29,863 bases of DNA from the NCBI GenBank assembly GCA_029979325.1, contig JAPOHS010000007.1, forward strand, positions 1 through 29,863, written 5' to 3'. Below the pieces are notes generated by a model. That model saw only the letters and a list, made by a program, of their open reading frames with translations, was not told the DNA's origin and searched no databases. Positions 15,976 to 24,472 of the stretch are shown piece by piece. Made by a program: the position numbers and the translations under genes. The first letter of the stretch is position 1; every line of letters begins with the position of its first letter. Origin of the DNA: Pseudomonadota bacterium. Its GTDB lineage: Bacteria > Pseudomonadota > Gammaproteobacteria > UBA11654.

Positions 15976-17313
15976 TTAACTCTTGAAATCGAGTTTCATG
16001 CCAGATGGCTCAGAGAGTATCTTCCCATTTTCAAAGACTTTTAGTCCATTAATGAACGTCATTTCAATCGAGGCATCAAAACGATGCCCTTCAAATGGAC
16101 TCCATCCACACTCATACAAAATGTTCTGGGATGTCACTTCATAACTGCCCTTTGAATCAACCAGAACCAAATCAGCCCAGTATCCTTCCCTGATATAGCC
16201 TCTGTCTACAATTCCATATCTATCAGCAACAGCATGACTGGTTTTTTTTACGATGGTCTCGATTGGTATGTCGTTTTCTTTACTGATCTCTAACAATGCC
16301 AAGAGCGAGTGTTGAACGAGTGGCAAACCAGATGGACAATTTGGGTAAGGTTTTGCTTTCTCCTCTGATGTATGAGGAGCATGATCAGTGGCAATGATAT
16401 CGATTCGATCTTCTTTTAGTGCATCGATTAATGCCGCTTGATCTGTTCTCGACTTGATTGCTGGATTACATACCACCCGACTGCCCAATTGATCATAAGA
16501 ACTGTCATTAAAGTAAAGATGATGGACGCAGACTTCAGCTGTAATATTCTTCGGATGATCGCCGGCTTCAAATAGTTCCATTTCTTTGGCCGTTGTGAGA
16601 TGGAGCACATGGAGCTTTGCATCATGCTTCTTAGCAAGACTAACCGCCTTAGATGAAGATTTATAACAAGCATCGACTGATCGAATGGCTGGATGCTCAC
16701 TGATTGGAATTTCTCCGTCGTATTTTAATCTGGCTGCTTCAAGATTTCTTTCAATCATTGGAGTATCTTCACAGTGTGTGACAATAAGGACTGGAGATTC
16801 TGCAAAAATTTGTTCAAGCGCATCATTATCATCCACCAAAAGATTTCCTGTTGATGCGCCCATGAATATTTTAACGCCACAAGCTTCACCTGTTTGCAGT
16901 GATTTAATCTCTTCAATGTTGTCATTGCTCGAACCCATATAGAATGCATAATTTGCATGAGCTTTGCCTCTGGCGATCTCATATTTTTGCAATAAGAGCT
17001 CCCTTGTAAGGGTTGGAGGATCTACGTTTGGCATGTCCATAAAAGATGTCACTCCTCCAGCGATGGCAGCCATTGATTCTGAACGAATTCCACCTTTGTG
17101 TGTCAATCCAGGCTCTCTAAAATGAACCTGATCATCAATCAGGCCGGGAAGAAGCCATTTACCACTTGCATCAATTACTTCTGCCCCATCTGGCGCAGAT
17201 AGATTTGCACCGATGGTCTCGATTCTCCCATTCTTAATTAAGAGATCTCCTTCTAATGTTTTGCCTTCATTCACGATGGCAGCATTGATTATTAGTATCG
17301 CTTGATTGGTCAT
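15976..17313 (-). CDS. pyrC: Dihydroorotase, class I-like amidohydrolase
   Basis: Dihydroorotase cyclises carbamoyl-aspartate to dihydroorotate in pyrimidine synthesis. The 445-residue amidohydrolase shows DDQVHFREPGLTHKGG (about residues 60-75) at the first metal site, GVKIFMGASTGNLL with the lysine expected to be carboxylated, THCEDTP, HLTTAKEM, CNPAIK, and DHAPHT with the catalytic aspartate. In the first motif the usual HxH has Gln in place of the first His. I recall the same DDQVHFREPG form from Bacteroidetes-type dihydroorotases, so the substitution probably marks a subfamily rather than an inactive enzyme. Allantoinase is the main alternative. It is divergent from an MFS gene across about 50 nt. 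Confidence 0.82.
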   Translation of the reverse strand: MTNQAILIINAAIVNEGKTLEGDLLIKNGRIETIGANLSAPDGAEVIDASGKWLLPGLIDDQVHFREPGLTHKGGIRSESMAAIAGGVTSFMDMPNVDPPTLTRELLLQKYEIARGKAHANYAFYMGSSNDNIEEIKSLQTGEACGVKIFMGASTGNLLVDDNDALEQIFAESPVLIVTHCEDTPMIERNLEAARLKYDGEIPISEHPAIRSVDACYKSSSKAVSLAKKHDAKLHVLHLTTAKEMELFEAGDHPKNITAEVCVHHLYFNDSSYDQLGSRVVCNPAIKSRTDQAALIDALKEDRIDIIATDHAPHTSEEKAKPYPNCPSGLPLVQHSLLALLEISKENDIPIETIVKKTSHAVADRYGIVDRGYIREGYWADLVLVDSKGSYEVTSQNILYECGWSPFEGHRFDASIEMTFINGLKVFENGKILSEPSGMKLDFKS

Positions 17314-17364
17314 AAAGCTATTATAAGAAAGAATTTTATGAATTGATTATGATTGACCTTGATT

Positions 17365-18645
17365 ATGTTTGCAAAAACTAAAACATTTTATGGTTGGTAT
17401 GTAGCCATTTGCTGCAGCTTGGTTTACTTTTTCGTCAATTCAATGACTCTTTTTGTTCCTCAAAACTTATTTCCAAGATTAATGGAGGAGTTTTCAATTA
17501 ACCAAGCTGAGGTCAGCCTGACTGTTGCCAATACTCTATTTTATGCTTCATTTCTCTCCCCTATTTCAGGAATATTAATGGATAAATATGGGGTAAAAAT
17601 TGTTATAAGAATCGGGATCATCATTATGGCTCTGATCTACAGCTTTTATCCTTTTGCAAGCTCAATAGAGACCCTTTACAGGCTTCATATATTAATGGCC
17701 GTGGGTTTGGTCATGTCTGGCCTGGGTCCCAATGTAATCATCGTATCTCGATGGTTTAAAAAACACCGAGGCAAGGTCGTAGGCATGGTGGTTGCGAGCT
17801 CAAGTTTGGGAGGAGCAACCATGCCGTTGATGATTTCTCCGATCGTGAACAATCCAAATCTTGGATGGAGATGGGGCTTTGGATTGCTCGCAGTACTCTT
17901 TTGGTTATTTGCCGTAATACCAGTATACAAAGTGATAAAGCCAGAACCTGAATCAATGGGCTTAAATCCTGATGGAGTCGAATCAACCGAAGAAGATGAG
18001 ACCGAAGCCAAAGACAATATTCCTCTGAAACAAGCTCTTTTCTCCAGAGCATTGTGGTGCCTGGGAATTGGGTCTGCATGTTTATGGTTTTCAATTCAGG
18101 GATTAAACAGCCAGATTTCAATCTTTTTTGAGCAAGAAGCTGGATTTACAGCTCAACAATCCGTTTTCCTATTCTCAATTCTTTTTTGGTTCAGTTTTAT
18201 CGGTAAATTTGGGTTTGGAGCTCTCAGCGATAAGCTTCCAAAAAGAACTGTTTTATTGCTCAGTTCAATTGTTTTATTTCTGGGTTCATTGCTTTTGTTT
18301 GATTTTTCTAATTCTGAGCTTACGCTCACAAGAAACACGACTCAGCTGAGCCTCTTCACCATATGCTTCGGGCTCGGATTTGGTGGAAGCTTTAGTATGA
18401 TTCAACTCGTTGCAGTTGAAACCTTTGGTAAAGCTTACCTTGGAAGAATTCTAGGTATCATTACTCTGATTGACGGGCTAGGAGCTGCCTATGGCACTAA
18501 GCTATTAAGCGAACTTGCAGTTGATTCTGGGAGTTACTTTTTACCCTTTGGGGTGGTCTCAGCAGTCACGTTTTTTGCAATCATTAATGTTCTTTTCATC
18601 AGACCATTGGAAACCGAGAACAACAAGGTTAATTCAAATTTGTAA
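17365..18645 (+). CDS. MFS transporter, monocarboxylate/OFA-like
   Basis: Inner-membrane permease of about 426 residues with twelve predicted TMs. The N-terminal KTFYGWYVAICCSLVYFF is typical of the oxalate/formate and monocarboxylate antiporter-like MFS group. Motif A appears as ISGILMDKYGVKIVIR between TM2 and TM3, and again in weaker form as GALSDKLPKRTVLL between TM8 and TM9. An upstream in-frame TTG at 17353 would add four residues; I prefer the ATG. It is the first gene of a run with a TauD-like dioxygenase (32 nt later) and an amidohydrolase, so it likely imports the organic acid or amide that these degrade. The actual substrate is not visible. Confidence 0.88.
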   Translation: MFAKTKTFYGWYVAICCSLVYFFVNSMTLFVPQNLFPRLMEEFSINQAEVSLTVANTLFYASFLSPISGILMDKYGVKIVIRIGIIIMALIYSFYPFASSIETLYRLHILMAVGLVMSGLGPNVIIVSRWFKKHRGKVVGMVVASSSLGGATMPLMISPIVNNPNLGWRWGFGLLAVLFWLFAVIPVYKVIKPEPESMGLNPDGVESTEEDETEAKDNIPLKQALFSRALWCLGIGSACLWFSIQGLNSQISIFFEQEAGFTAQQSVFLFSILFWFSFIGKFGFGALSDKLPKRTVLLLSSIVLFLGSLLLFDFSNSELTLTRNTTQLSLFTICFGLGFGGSFSMIQLVAVETFGKAYLGRILGIITLIDGLGAAYGTKLLSELAVDSGSYFLPFGVVSAVTFFAIINVLFIRPLETENNKVNSNL

Positions 18646-18677
18646 ACGAAACAATTTGTCGCTAGCCTAGTAGTCAT

Positions 18678-19529
18678 ATGAAAAAAGAACCAACGACATT
18701 TAATTTAATGCCCATGTCAGGAGGATGTGGTGCCGAAGTTTCTGGAGTCAACCTTTCTGAGCCAATGGAAAAGAAAGAAAAGAAGTTACTCGAAGAAGCG
18801 TGGCTAGAATATCAAGTCCTATTTTTTAGAAATCAACCTCTAACACCACAGGAACATGTGGATTTTGCTAAGAACTTTGGAGAGCTCCAAGGCCCAGGAT
18901 ATATGCCAACATTGGATGATTATCCCAATGTATATGTCCAAGAGTATCCTGATCTTTTTAAAGGCATTGTTTCAGATGTTGATTGGCATATTGATGCTTC
19001 GTTTCTTGAGAAGCCGCTAAAAGGCGCTGTTTTATATGCCATCGATGTTCCAGAAACTGGTGGCGATACTACTTGGGTCAATTTATATGAAGCCTATGAT
19101 TCATTGTCTGATTCAATGAAAACACTTTGTAGCAACCTAACAGCCGTACACGATAACTTTCACAAAAATCTTCTTAGCGTCATTGAAACATATGGAAGCA
19201 AGGGTTACGAGATGGCAAGAAAGGCAACTCCTCCAAGAGAACATCCATTGGTTTGTACTCATCCTCAAACAGGTAAAAAGTGTCTCTTCTACAGTGAGCT
19301 TATGGTTTCTCATTTTAAAGAGCTCACTGCAGGTGAAGGACAATATCTCAGAAGCTTTCTTATCGATCACATAAAGAAACCCGAGTTGGCATGTAGGTTT
19401 AAATGGGAAAATGATTCAGTTGCATTTTGGGATAATCGCTGTACTGCGCACAGAGGGATATTCGATTTTGGAGATGCTCACCGATTGATGCACAGAGTAG
19501 CTATTCAGGGCGAAACAAAGCCAAGTTAA
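18678..19529 (+). CDS. TauD/TfdA-family Fe(II)/2-oxoglutarate-dependent dioxygenase
   Basis: The 283-residue cytoplasmic enzyme uses O2 and 2-oxoglutarate to hydroxylate, and often thereby cleave, a small organic substrate. The iron-binding facial triad is intact: HID in DWHIDASF (His104, Asp106) and the distal His258 in CTAHRGIFDFG, followed by HRLMHRV with the arginine (Arg269 or Arg273) that should bind 2-oxoglutarate. Length and motif spacing match the family. The substrate (taurine, an aryloxyacid, carnitine-like or other) is not decidable; no sulfonate transporter is nearby. The stop is 2 nt before the next ATG, so it is co-translated with the amidohydrolase. Confidence 0.92.
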   Translation: MKKEPTTFNLMPMSGGCGAEVSGVNLSEPMEKKEKKLLEEAWLEYQVLFFRNQPLTPQEHVDFAKNFGELQGPGYMPTLDDYPNVYVQEYPDLFKGIVSDVDWHIDASFLEKPLKGAVLYAIDVPETGGDTTWVNLYEAYDSLSDSMKTLCSNLTAVHDNFHKNLLSVIETYGSKGYEMARKATPPREHPLVCTHPQTGKKCLFYSELMVSHFKELTAGEGQYLRSFLIDHIKKPELACRFKWENDSVAFWDNRCTAHRGIFDFGDAHRLMHRVAIQGETKPS

Positions 19530-19531
19530 AT

Positions 19532-20962
19532 ATGTGGATTAAGAAGTTTCATAAAGATGATACAGATGATTTAAGATCTCCCATTCCAACTCAAGTGGTA
19601 TCAAATGAAGAATACTTACCAAGGCCTCAGACCCCTGATCAAAAAAAAGTCGAAGCCATCATTCATGAAATGGCAGAAACATACGGTAAGAAAGCGGGCC
19701 TATCTAGAAGAGATTTTCTAAAAACAGCCAATGGTATGGCGCTTGCATTTGTAGCCATGAATCAAGTCTTTGGAAACTATTTCCAAGCCCATGCAGATGA
19801 ACTGACAGATATAGATGCGATCTCTGAACTGATGGTCAGGAATCAGTTCATTTTTGATGTTCAAACCCACCATGTCGCGACTGGGAAAACAGAACCTCTG
19901 GGTTTTAGGATTATGGCATGGCCATTCAATGAAGACCTAAAAGGAAAAAAACCAGTAAATGATGATCTGAGGTTTAATAATTATGTCAAAGAAGTATTTC
20001 TAGACAGTGAAGTCTCAATTGCATGCTTAAGCGGCATTGCTTCAAAGGTTCTTGATGTCATTAATGTCGATGAAATGGTTGAATCACGAAATACCGTTAA
20101 TAACATGGCAGGATCAAATCGGATGGTTTGCCATGGTCCCATAGCACCATATATTCCTAATTTCATGGAAGAAGCAGAAAGACAGGCAACTGAGCTCAAT
20201 GTTGATGCTTGGAAATTTTATACTGGTGTATTCAATATGGATGAGGAATACAGCTGGTGGATGGACGATGAAGAACTCATCTATCCTTTCTATGAAAAAA
20301 TTAAATCATGGGGGAAAAATATTGTTTGTGCCCATAAAGGCTTGCCATTCAGACCTCCTAGGCCTGGAGAAACAGATTTCACTCATCCCAGAGATATTAA
20401 AAAAGCCTCAAAAGACCATCCTGAAATAAATTTTGTCGTCTATCACTCTGGCTTCAGAGATCAAAATATGAATCTGCCTCCAGAAGACAGTTATTTAGAT
20501 GAAAATGCATATCTGCCTTATACGACTGATTTATGCAAAGACAGAATTGAAAATCCTCATATGAGCAATGTCTATATGGAGCTTGGTACTACCTTTGGGC
20601 ATACTGTTATTACTCATCCAAAAATATGTGCTCACCTTCTTGGGCAGATAATTAATGCATTTGGAGTTGATCGTGTCTTGTTCGGTACAGATGCTATTTG
20701 GTGGGGCTCGCCTCAATGGCAAATTGAAGCATTCAGAAGATTCCAAATTCCAGAAGAGATGCGAGAGAAGTTTGGTTATCCAGAAATTACCGATGATGAC
20801 AAAGCAAAAATACTTGGTCTCAATGCAGCTAAACTTTATTCAATTGATGTTGCGTCAACCATCCAGAAAACCTCGAATGACCGAATGGCTCAACTAAAGA
20901 ATGCATACCTAGCTGAGGGCGGAAAGCCCAGCAATAATATTTATGGCTGGGTGATGAGCTAG
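19532..20962 (+). CDS. Amidohydrolase family 2 protein with an internal twin-arginine motif
   Basis: This 476-residue metal-dependent hydrolase has a TIM-barrel pattern: FDVQTHHVATG (about 108-118) at the first metal site, WKFYTGVF, CAHKGLPF and VVYHSGF with metal-ligand histidines, and FGTDAIWWGSPQW with the catalytic aspartate. Residues 57-80 (LSRRDFLKTANGMALAFVAM) look like a Tat signal with Arg59-Arg60, but 58 residues precede it, an unusually long leader. A start at Met47 (19670) would make the signal more normal, but the upstream ATG is only 2 nt after the dioxygenase stop. It probably acts on the product or substrate of the neighbouring dioxygenase; the reaction is unknown. Its stop overlaps the next gene's stop through CTAG. 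Confidence 0.87.
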   Translation: MWIKKFHKDDTDDLRSPIPTQVVSNEEYLPRPQTPDQKKVEAIIHEMAETYGKKAGLSRRDFLKTANGMALAFVAMNQVFGNYFQAHADELTDIDAISELMVRNQFIFDVQTHHVATGKTEPLGFRIMAWPFNEDLKGKKPVNDDLRFNNYVKEVFLDSEVSIACLSGIASKVLDVINVDEMVESRNTVNNMAGSNRMVCHGPIAPYIPNFMEEAERQATELNVDAWKFYTGVFNMDEEYSWWMDDEELIYPFYEKIKSWGKNIVCAHKGLPFRPPRPGETDFTHPRDIKKASKDHPEINFVVYHSGFRDQNMNLPPEDSYLDENAYLPYTTDLCKDRIENPHMSNVYMELGTTFGHTVITHPKICAHLLGQIINAFGVDRVLFGTDAIWWGSPQWQIEAFRRFQIPEEMREKFGYPEITDDDKAKILGLNAAKLYSIDVASTIQKTSNDRMAQLKNAYLAEGGKPSNNIYGWVMS

Positions 20963-22125
20963 TCCCTTTGGCTCAAATCAATCGGCTTACCCTGCATGTG
21001 ATCGACAGAATTTATACCCAGTAATTTTGCAATTGTTGGAGCTATATCGGTCATATGAACCGGGCCAATTCTCTTATTCATCACTCCAAGACCGATTGCA
21101 CCGAAAATTGCATGCATCTCTTTGAGATTCGGATCATATCCATGCATGCCTTTTGGGCCATCATTGGAATTATTAAACATATAAGGAGGCTCTGTAGTCA
21201 CAATTAAATCACCCGTGCGAGTTGGGTGTTTCATGTGAAAGGTCTCTGGAAGACTGTCTTTTGCATAGACCATTATATTCTCTTCATCAGAAAGTAATTT
21301 TTGTGCCTTTGTCCGATCTGATTCACTATCAATAAATACATGCGCCACCGCAGGTCCTGCTGAAATGATGTAATCGATCTCAAGTGTATCCAGTATTGAT
21401 CTTAGAGAAATGTATCTGTTCACATCTATCATCCCATGATCACTCACCAACAATAAGGTGACATATTGCCATGCATTGATCTCTTCCAATCGAGAGAATA
21501 GCAAACTCAACATCTGATTTTGTCTGACCGTCTGTTCGTAAATCTTCTTATGCTTTGTGCCATGAATATGTCCAACTGAGTCTGTTCCATCCCAATAGGT
21601 CATGATTAGCTTTGGCCTGGCCTCTTCATCCATGCCTAACCATGCAATGACTTGATCAATTTTTTCTTCTTCCTTTATATTTGCGTCGAAAGGAGCATAT
21701 TTATATGTGGCTTGCCAGCCTTTCCAATCGGTCTCTGAACCAACCCAAAAATATATGCCAGTTGTAATGTTTTGTTGTTCTGCCAGAACCCATATTGGTG
21801 GAACATCGATCAGGTTAGCGTCATCTGGATAGCTGTGGAAACCTGTTTCTCGATCATAAAAAGAGTTGTGAAGAATGCCATGGCGATCGGGATGTACGCC
21901 TGTTGCCATGCTCACATGCCCCGGATAAGTTGTAGACTGATAAACAGGCTTCATAAACTCAGCATTGATTCCCTCATTTTGAATTTTTTGAAAAGCATCT
22001 AACTCTTCTAGGTCCCAAACCTCATTGGTCATACCATCCATTGAGATGACAATGACAGTGTGTTCCTTCTCTCCATGACTTACAGAAGAGAAGAAAACTA
22101 GGAAAATAGTAAGGGCTATTCTCAA
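20959..22125 (-). CDS. Exported nucleotide pyrophosphatase/phosphodiesterase-family protein
   Basis: Alkaline-phosphatase superfamily, NPP-like, 388 residues. Seen: a short signal peptide (about residues 1-18), Asp30 in VISMDGM, nucleophile Thr66 in STTYPGH, the metal site WDGTDSVGHIHG (Asp182, His186), SDHGM (Asp229, His230), and a late HGYDP with the last ligand histidine. These are the six metal ligands and nucleophile of an active two-zinc phosphodiesterase. The only possible start with a signal peptide is TTG at 22125; the next methionine is at residue 30, inside the active-site strand. It likely hydrolyses nucleotide or lipid phosphodiesters in the periplasm, possibly for phosphate supply. 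Last gene of the lipA operon. Confidence 0.9.
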   Translation of the reverse strand: MRIALTIFLVFFSSVSHGEKEHTVIVISMDGMTNEVWDLEELDAFQKIQNEGINAEFMKPVYQSTTYPGHVSMATGVHPDRHGILHNSFYDRETGFHSYPDDANLIDVPPIWVLAEQQNITTGIYFWVGSETDWKGWQATYKYAPFDANIKEEEKIDQVIAWLGMDEEARPKLIMTYWDGTDSVGHIHGTKHKKIYEQTVRQNQMLSLLFSRLEEINAWQYVTLLLVSDHGMIDVNRYISLRSILDTLEIDYIISAGPAVAHVFIDSESDRTKAQKLLSDEENIMVYAKDSLPETFHMKHPTRTGDLIVTTEPPYMFNNSNDGPKGMHGYDPNLKEMHAIFGAIGLGVMNKRIGPVHMTDIAPTIAKLLGINSVDHMQGKPIDLSQRD

Positions 22126-22140
22126 CTTATGATCCGATTA

Positions 22141-22950
22141 CTATGGCTTTATAAATCTCAGTGTAAACCGATCACTTTCACCAACTTTGCTGAGAGCCAT
22201 TTTTTGTTCGTCGCTTTGGGCTCTATAAGTCGGTGCAAGTGTCCAAACACCTTCAGAATGGTCTTTCGAATCGAGTGCATTGGCATTGATCTCTGACGAT
22301 GCATCCAAAATAAAGCCTGCTTCTTCCGCAATTCTAATCATATAGCTTTGATTCACATATCCAGATTTAGAGGCAGGATCTTGAGGAACTGACTCATCAC
22401 CTCTGTGCTCAACTACTCCTAAAATACCACCTGGTTTGAGCATTTCATAAAAAGCCTCAATGGCTATCCGCTCCTGTCCTCTCGCCATCCAGTTGTGGAT
22501 ATTCCTAAAAGTAAGGACCATATCGACTGTCCCAGGATCAGCTACTTCAACCCGATCGGGCAACATCAATACCCCATGTTTTACATTGCCATATAAATCC
22601 GGTCTCTTTTCAAGCTTGCCTAGAAATATTTTTGCAACCCTTTGCACGAAAGCACTGTCAGAATTGAAATCAAATGAAGCTGAAATATACTGTCCTTTTT
22701 CATTCAAGTAAGGTGCGAGAATTTCTGTATACCATCCGCCTGATGGCCATACTTCAACCACAGTCATATTTGGCTGAATGCCAAAAAATTCCAATGTTTC
22801 CTTTGGGTTTCTGTGAATGTCTCTTGATTTATTCTGTTCAGATCGGTGCTCACCAGCAATCACATTTTCCAAAGATTTCGCTTCTGCAAATTCTGAACCG
22901 ATGGCAAAAAATGCCAAAATAAAACAAATGGATAGATTTCTTATCGTCAT
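22141..22950 (-). CDS. Methyltransferase-like protein (COG4798 type) with a signal peptide
   Basis: This 269-residue protein has a class I SAM-methyltransferase fold pattern: motif I VVEVWPSGGWYTEIL (about 64-78), a hydrophobic strand ending DMVLTFRNIHNW (motif IV-like), and KPGGILGVVEHR (post motif). The first 23 residues (basic start, hydrophobic core, ending FAEA) form a clear signal peptide, so the protein should be periplasmic, where SAM is not expected. ATG at 22950 is preferred because GGGGGAAG sits just before it; a GTG at 22962 would add four residues. It lies 13 nt after the rhomboid gene and 15 nt before the phosphodiesterase gene. The true function is unknown. Confidence 0.85.
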   Translation of the reverse strand: MTIRNLSICFILAFFAIGSEFAEAKSLENVIAGEHRSEQNKSRDIHRNPKETLEFFGIQPNMTVVEVWPSGGWYTEILAPYLNEKGQYISASFDFNSDSAFVQRVAKIFLGKLEKRPDLYGNVKHGVLMLPDRVEVADPGTVDMVLTFRNIHNWMARGQERIAIEAFYEMLKPGGILGVVEHRGDESVPQDPASKSGYVNQSYMIRIAEEAGFILDASSEINANALDSKDHSEGVWTLAPTYRAQSDEQKMALSKVGESDRFTLRFIKP

Positions 22951-22963
22951 AACTTCCCCCACA

Positions 22964-23641
22964 TTAATTCCTTTTCTTTCTCATGAACACAGCCAAAACA
23001 GGTGCCAAAATAACTCCAGCAATAAATCCTCCGATGTGAGCGCCAAATGCAACGCCCCCATCACTGCCTGAAACAGAACTGTTGATCAATTGTAAAACAA
23101 ACCAGAAGATCAATACCACAAAAGCAGGCAATCTTAAAACTTGCAAAAAGAAGCCCAGCGGTATTGCGACTCTGATGGATCGCTTTGGAAAAAATACCAT
23201 GTATGCGCCCAAAACCCCAGAAATGGCTCCACTTGCACCTATCATCGGGATAGTGGATGAAGGATCCGGTAGTGCCTGACTGAGCGCTGCAACTATTCCG
23301 CAAAGCAAATAAAACAAGATGAAAACTGGTTTGCCTAGAATATCCTCGATGTTGTCTCCGAAAACCCAGAGATAGAGCATGTTGCCAATCAAATGCATAA
23401 AACCTCCATGAAGAAACATTGAGGTAACGACCGTTATTTCAGGATTGACCCATCTTAATTCTTGAGGAAGCATTGCCCCCTGAAGCAAGCTTGCAGGGAT
23501 GACACCAAGTGCATATATTGCAGCCTGTACATTTGGCCCAAGGCTTAGCTGCCACAAAAAAACAACGACACATGAGGCGATGAGTATATATGTAATCAGT
23601 GGGGTAGATCTTGTTGGATTGTCATCTGCGAGAGGTATCAT
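22964..23641 (-). CDS. Rhomboid family intramembrane serine protease
   Basis: Cleaves membrane proteins within or near their transmembrane segments. The 225-residue protein has about six to seven TMs, the HGGFMHLIGNMLYLWVFG segment after the first TM (family motif HxxxHxxxN), catalytic Ser137 in GASGAISG, and catalytic His202 in GAHIGGF. All catalytic residues are present. It starts 3 nt after the end of the M48 protease gene and is followed 13 nt later by the exported methyltransferase-like gene. Its substrates are unknown. Confidence 0.95.
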   Translation of the reverse strand: MIPLADDNPTRSTPLITYILIASCVVVFLWQLSLGPNVQAAIYALGVIPASLLQGAMLPQELRWVNPEITVVTSMFLHGGFMHLIGNMLYLWVFGDNIEDILGKPVFILFYLLCGIVAALSQALPDPSSTIPMIGASGAISGVLGAYMVFFPKRSIRVAIPLGFFLQVLRLPAFVVLIFWFVLQLINSSVSGSDGGVAFGAHIGGFIAGVILAPVLAVFMRKKRN

Positions 23642-23644
23642 CGA

Positions 23645-24472
23645 TTAGAATGTGCAACGAGGTTTTCTTTCTACAGCATTGTATAGTGTGAGCGCTTCTG
23701 ACAGCTGACTTGATAGTCCTTTGATTCTATTCTCGGATGAGGGATGTGATGAGACAAATTCAAGGTTCGGCCTATTGCTGTCTTCTTGCATCTTTTTCCA
23801 AAGGCTCAAACTTGCAAAAGGATTGAACCCTGCTTCCGCCATCAATCTTAAACCTGTTTTATCAGCATCGGATTCTTGCTGTCGATTAAAGGGTAAGTTC
23901 AGTCCATAGGTGGATAATATCTGTGACATGGTATTGACTGCATTGATTTGATTGTTCATCTCATAAATATCAGCTTGAGATCTGATCTGTCTGTTGGCCA
24001 TGTTTCCAGCTATTACAGCCATGCCGATTGTTGTGCCTACTCTGGTTCTCATTTCACGTTTAGCGCGTTCGTAAGAATGTTTCTCTGTAACATGAGCAAT
24101 CTCATGTCCAATCACTGTTGCAAGCTCATCTTGATTTGAAGCAACTGAAAATAGACCCGTATAGACCCCAAGCTTTCCTCCTGGCATGGCGAAAGCATTG
24201 ACGCCTGGATTTTCAAAAACTTCTATTTCCCAATCCTCATCAACAAATGGCTCTTCCAGCTGTTTTATGATTCTCTTGGCTATGCAATTGACTTGTGTTC
24301 GCTTACTCAGATCTCTTGATACTGGCAATGATGTTTTCATTTGCTCCCAAGCTTTCTGAGACTCAATCACAATCTCCCTTTCACTCACAAGCAAAGCCGC
24401 TTCCGTTTTGAATACAGAAAAGACAGCAATCAAACAAAATAAGAGTTTTGTTATTATTTTTGATTTAAGCAT
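23645..24472 (-). CDS. Periplasmic M48-family zinc metalloprotease
   Basis: The 275-residue protease has a signal peptide (about residues 1-26), the zinc motif HEIAH (His123, Glu124, His127) and the third ligand in ESDAD (Glu200). It resembles the short M48 proteases of the LoiP/YcaL/BepA group that control envelope protein quality, but it has no TPR domain as BepA does and no lipobox. It overlaps the 3' end of lipA by 8 nt and is followed 3 nt later by the rhomboid gene, so two proteases acting on envelope proteins are expressed together. Confidence 0.93.
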   Translation of the reverse strand: MLKSKIITKLLFCLIAVFSVFKTEAALLVSEREIVIESQKAWEQMKTSLPVSRDLSKRTQVNCIAKRIIKQLEEPFVDEDWEIEVFENPGVNAFAMPGGKLGVYTGLFSVASNQDELATVIGHEIAHVTEKHSYERAKREMRTRVGTTIGMAVIAGNMANRQIRSQADIYEMNNQINAVNTMSQILSTYGLNLPFNRQQESDADKTGLRLMAEAGFNPFASLSLWKKMQEDSNRPNLEFVSSHPSSENRIKGLSSQLSEALTLYNAVERKPRCTF

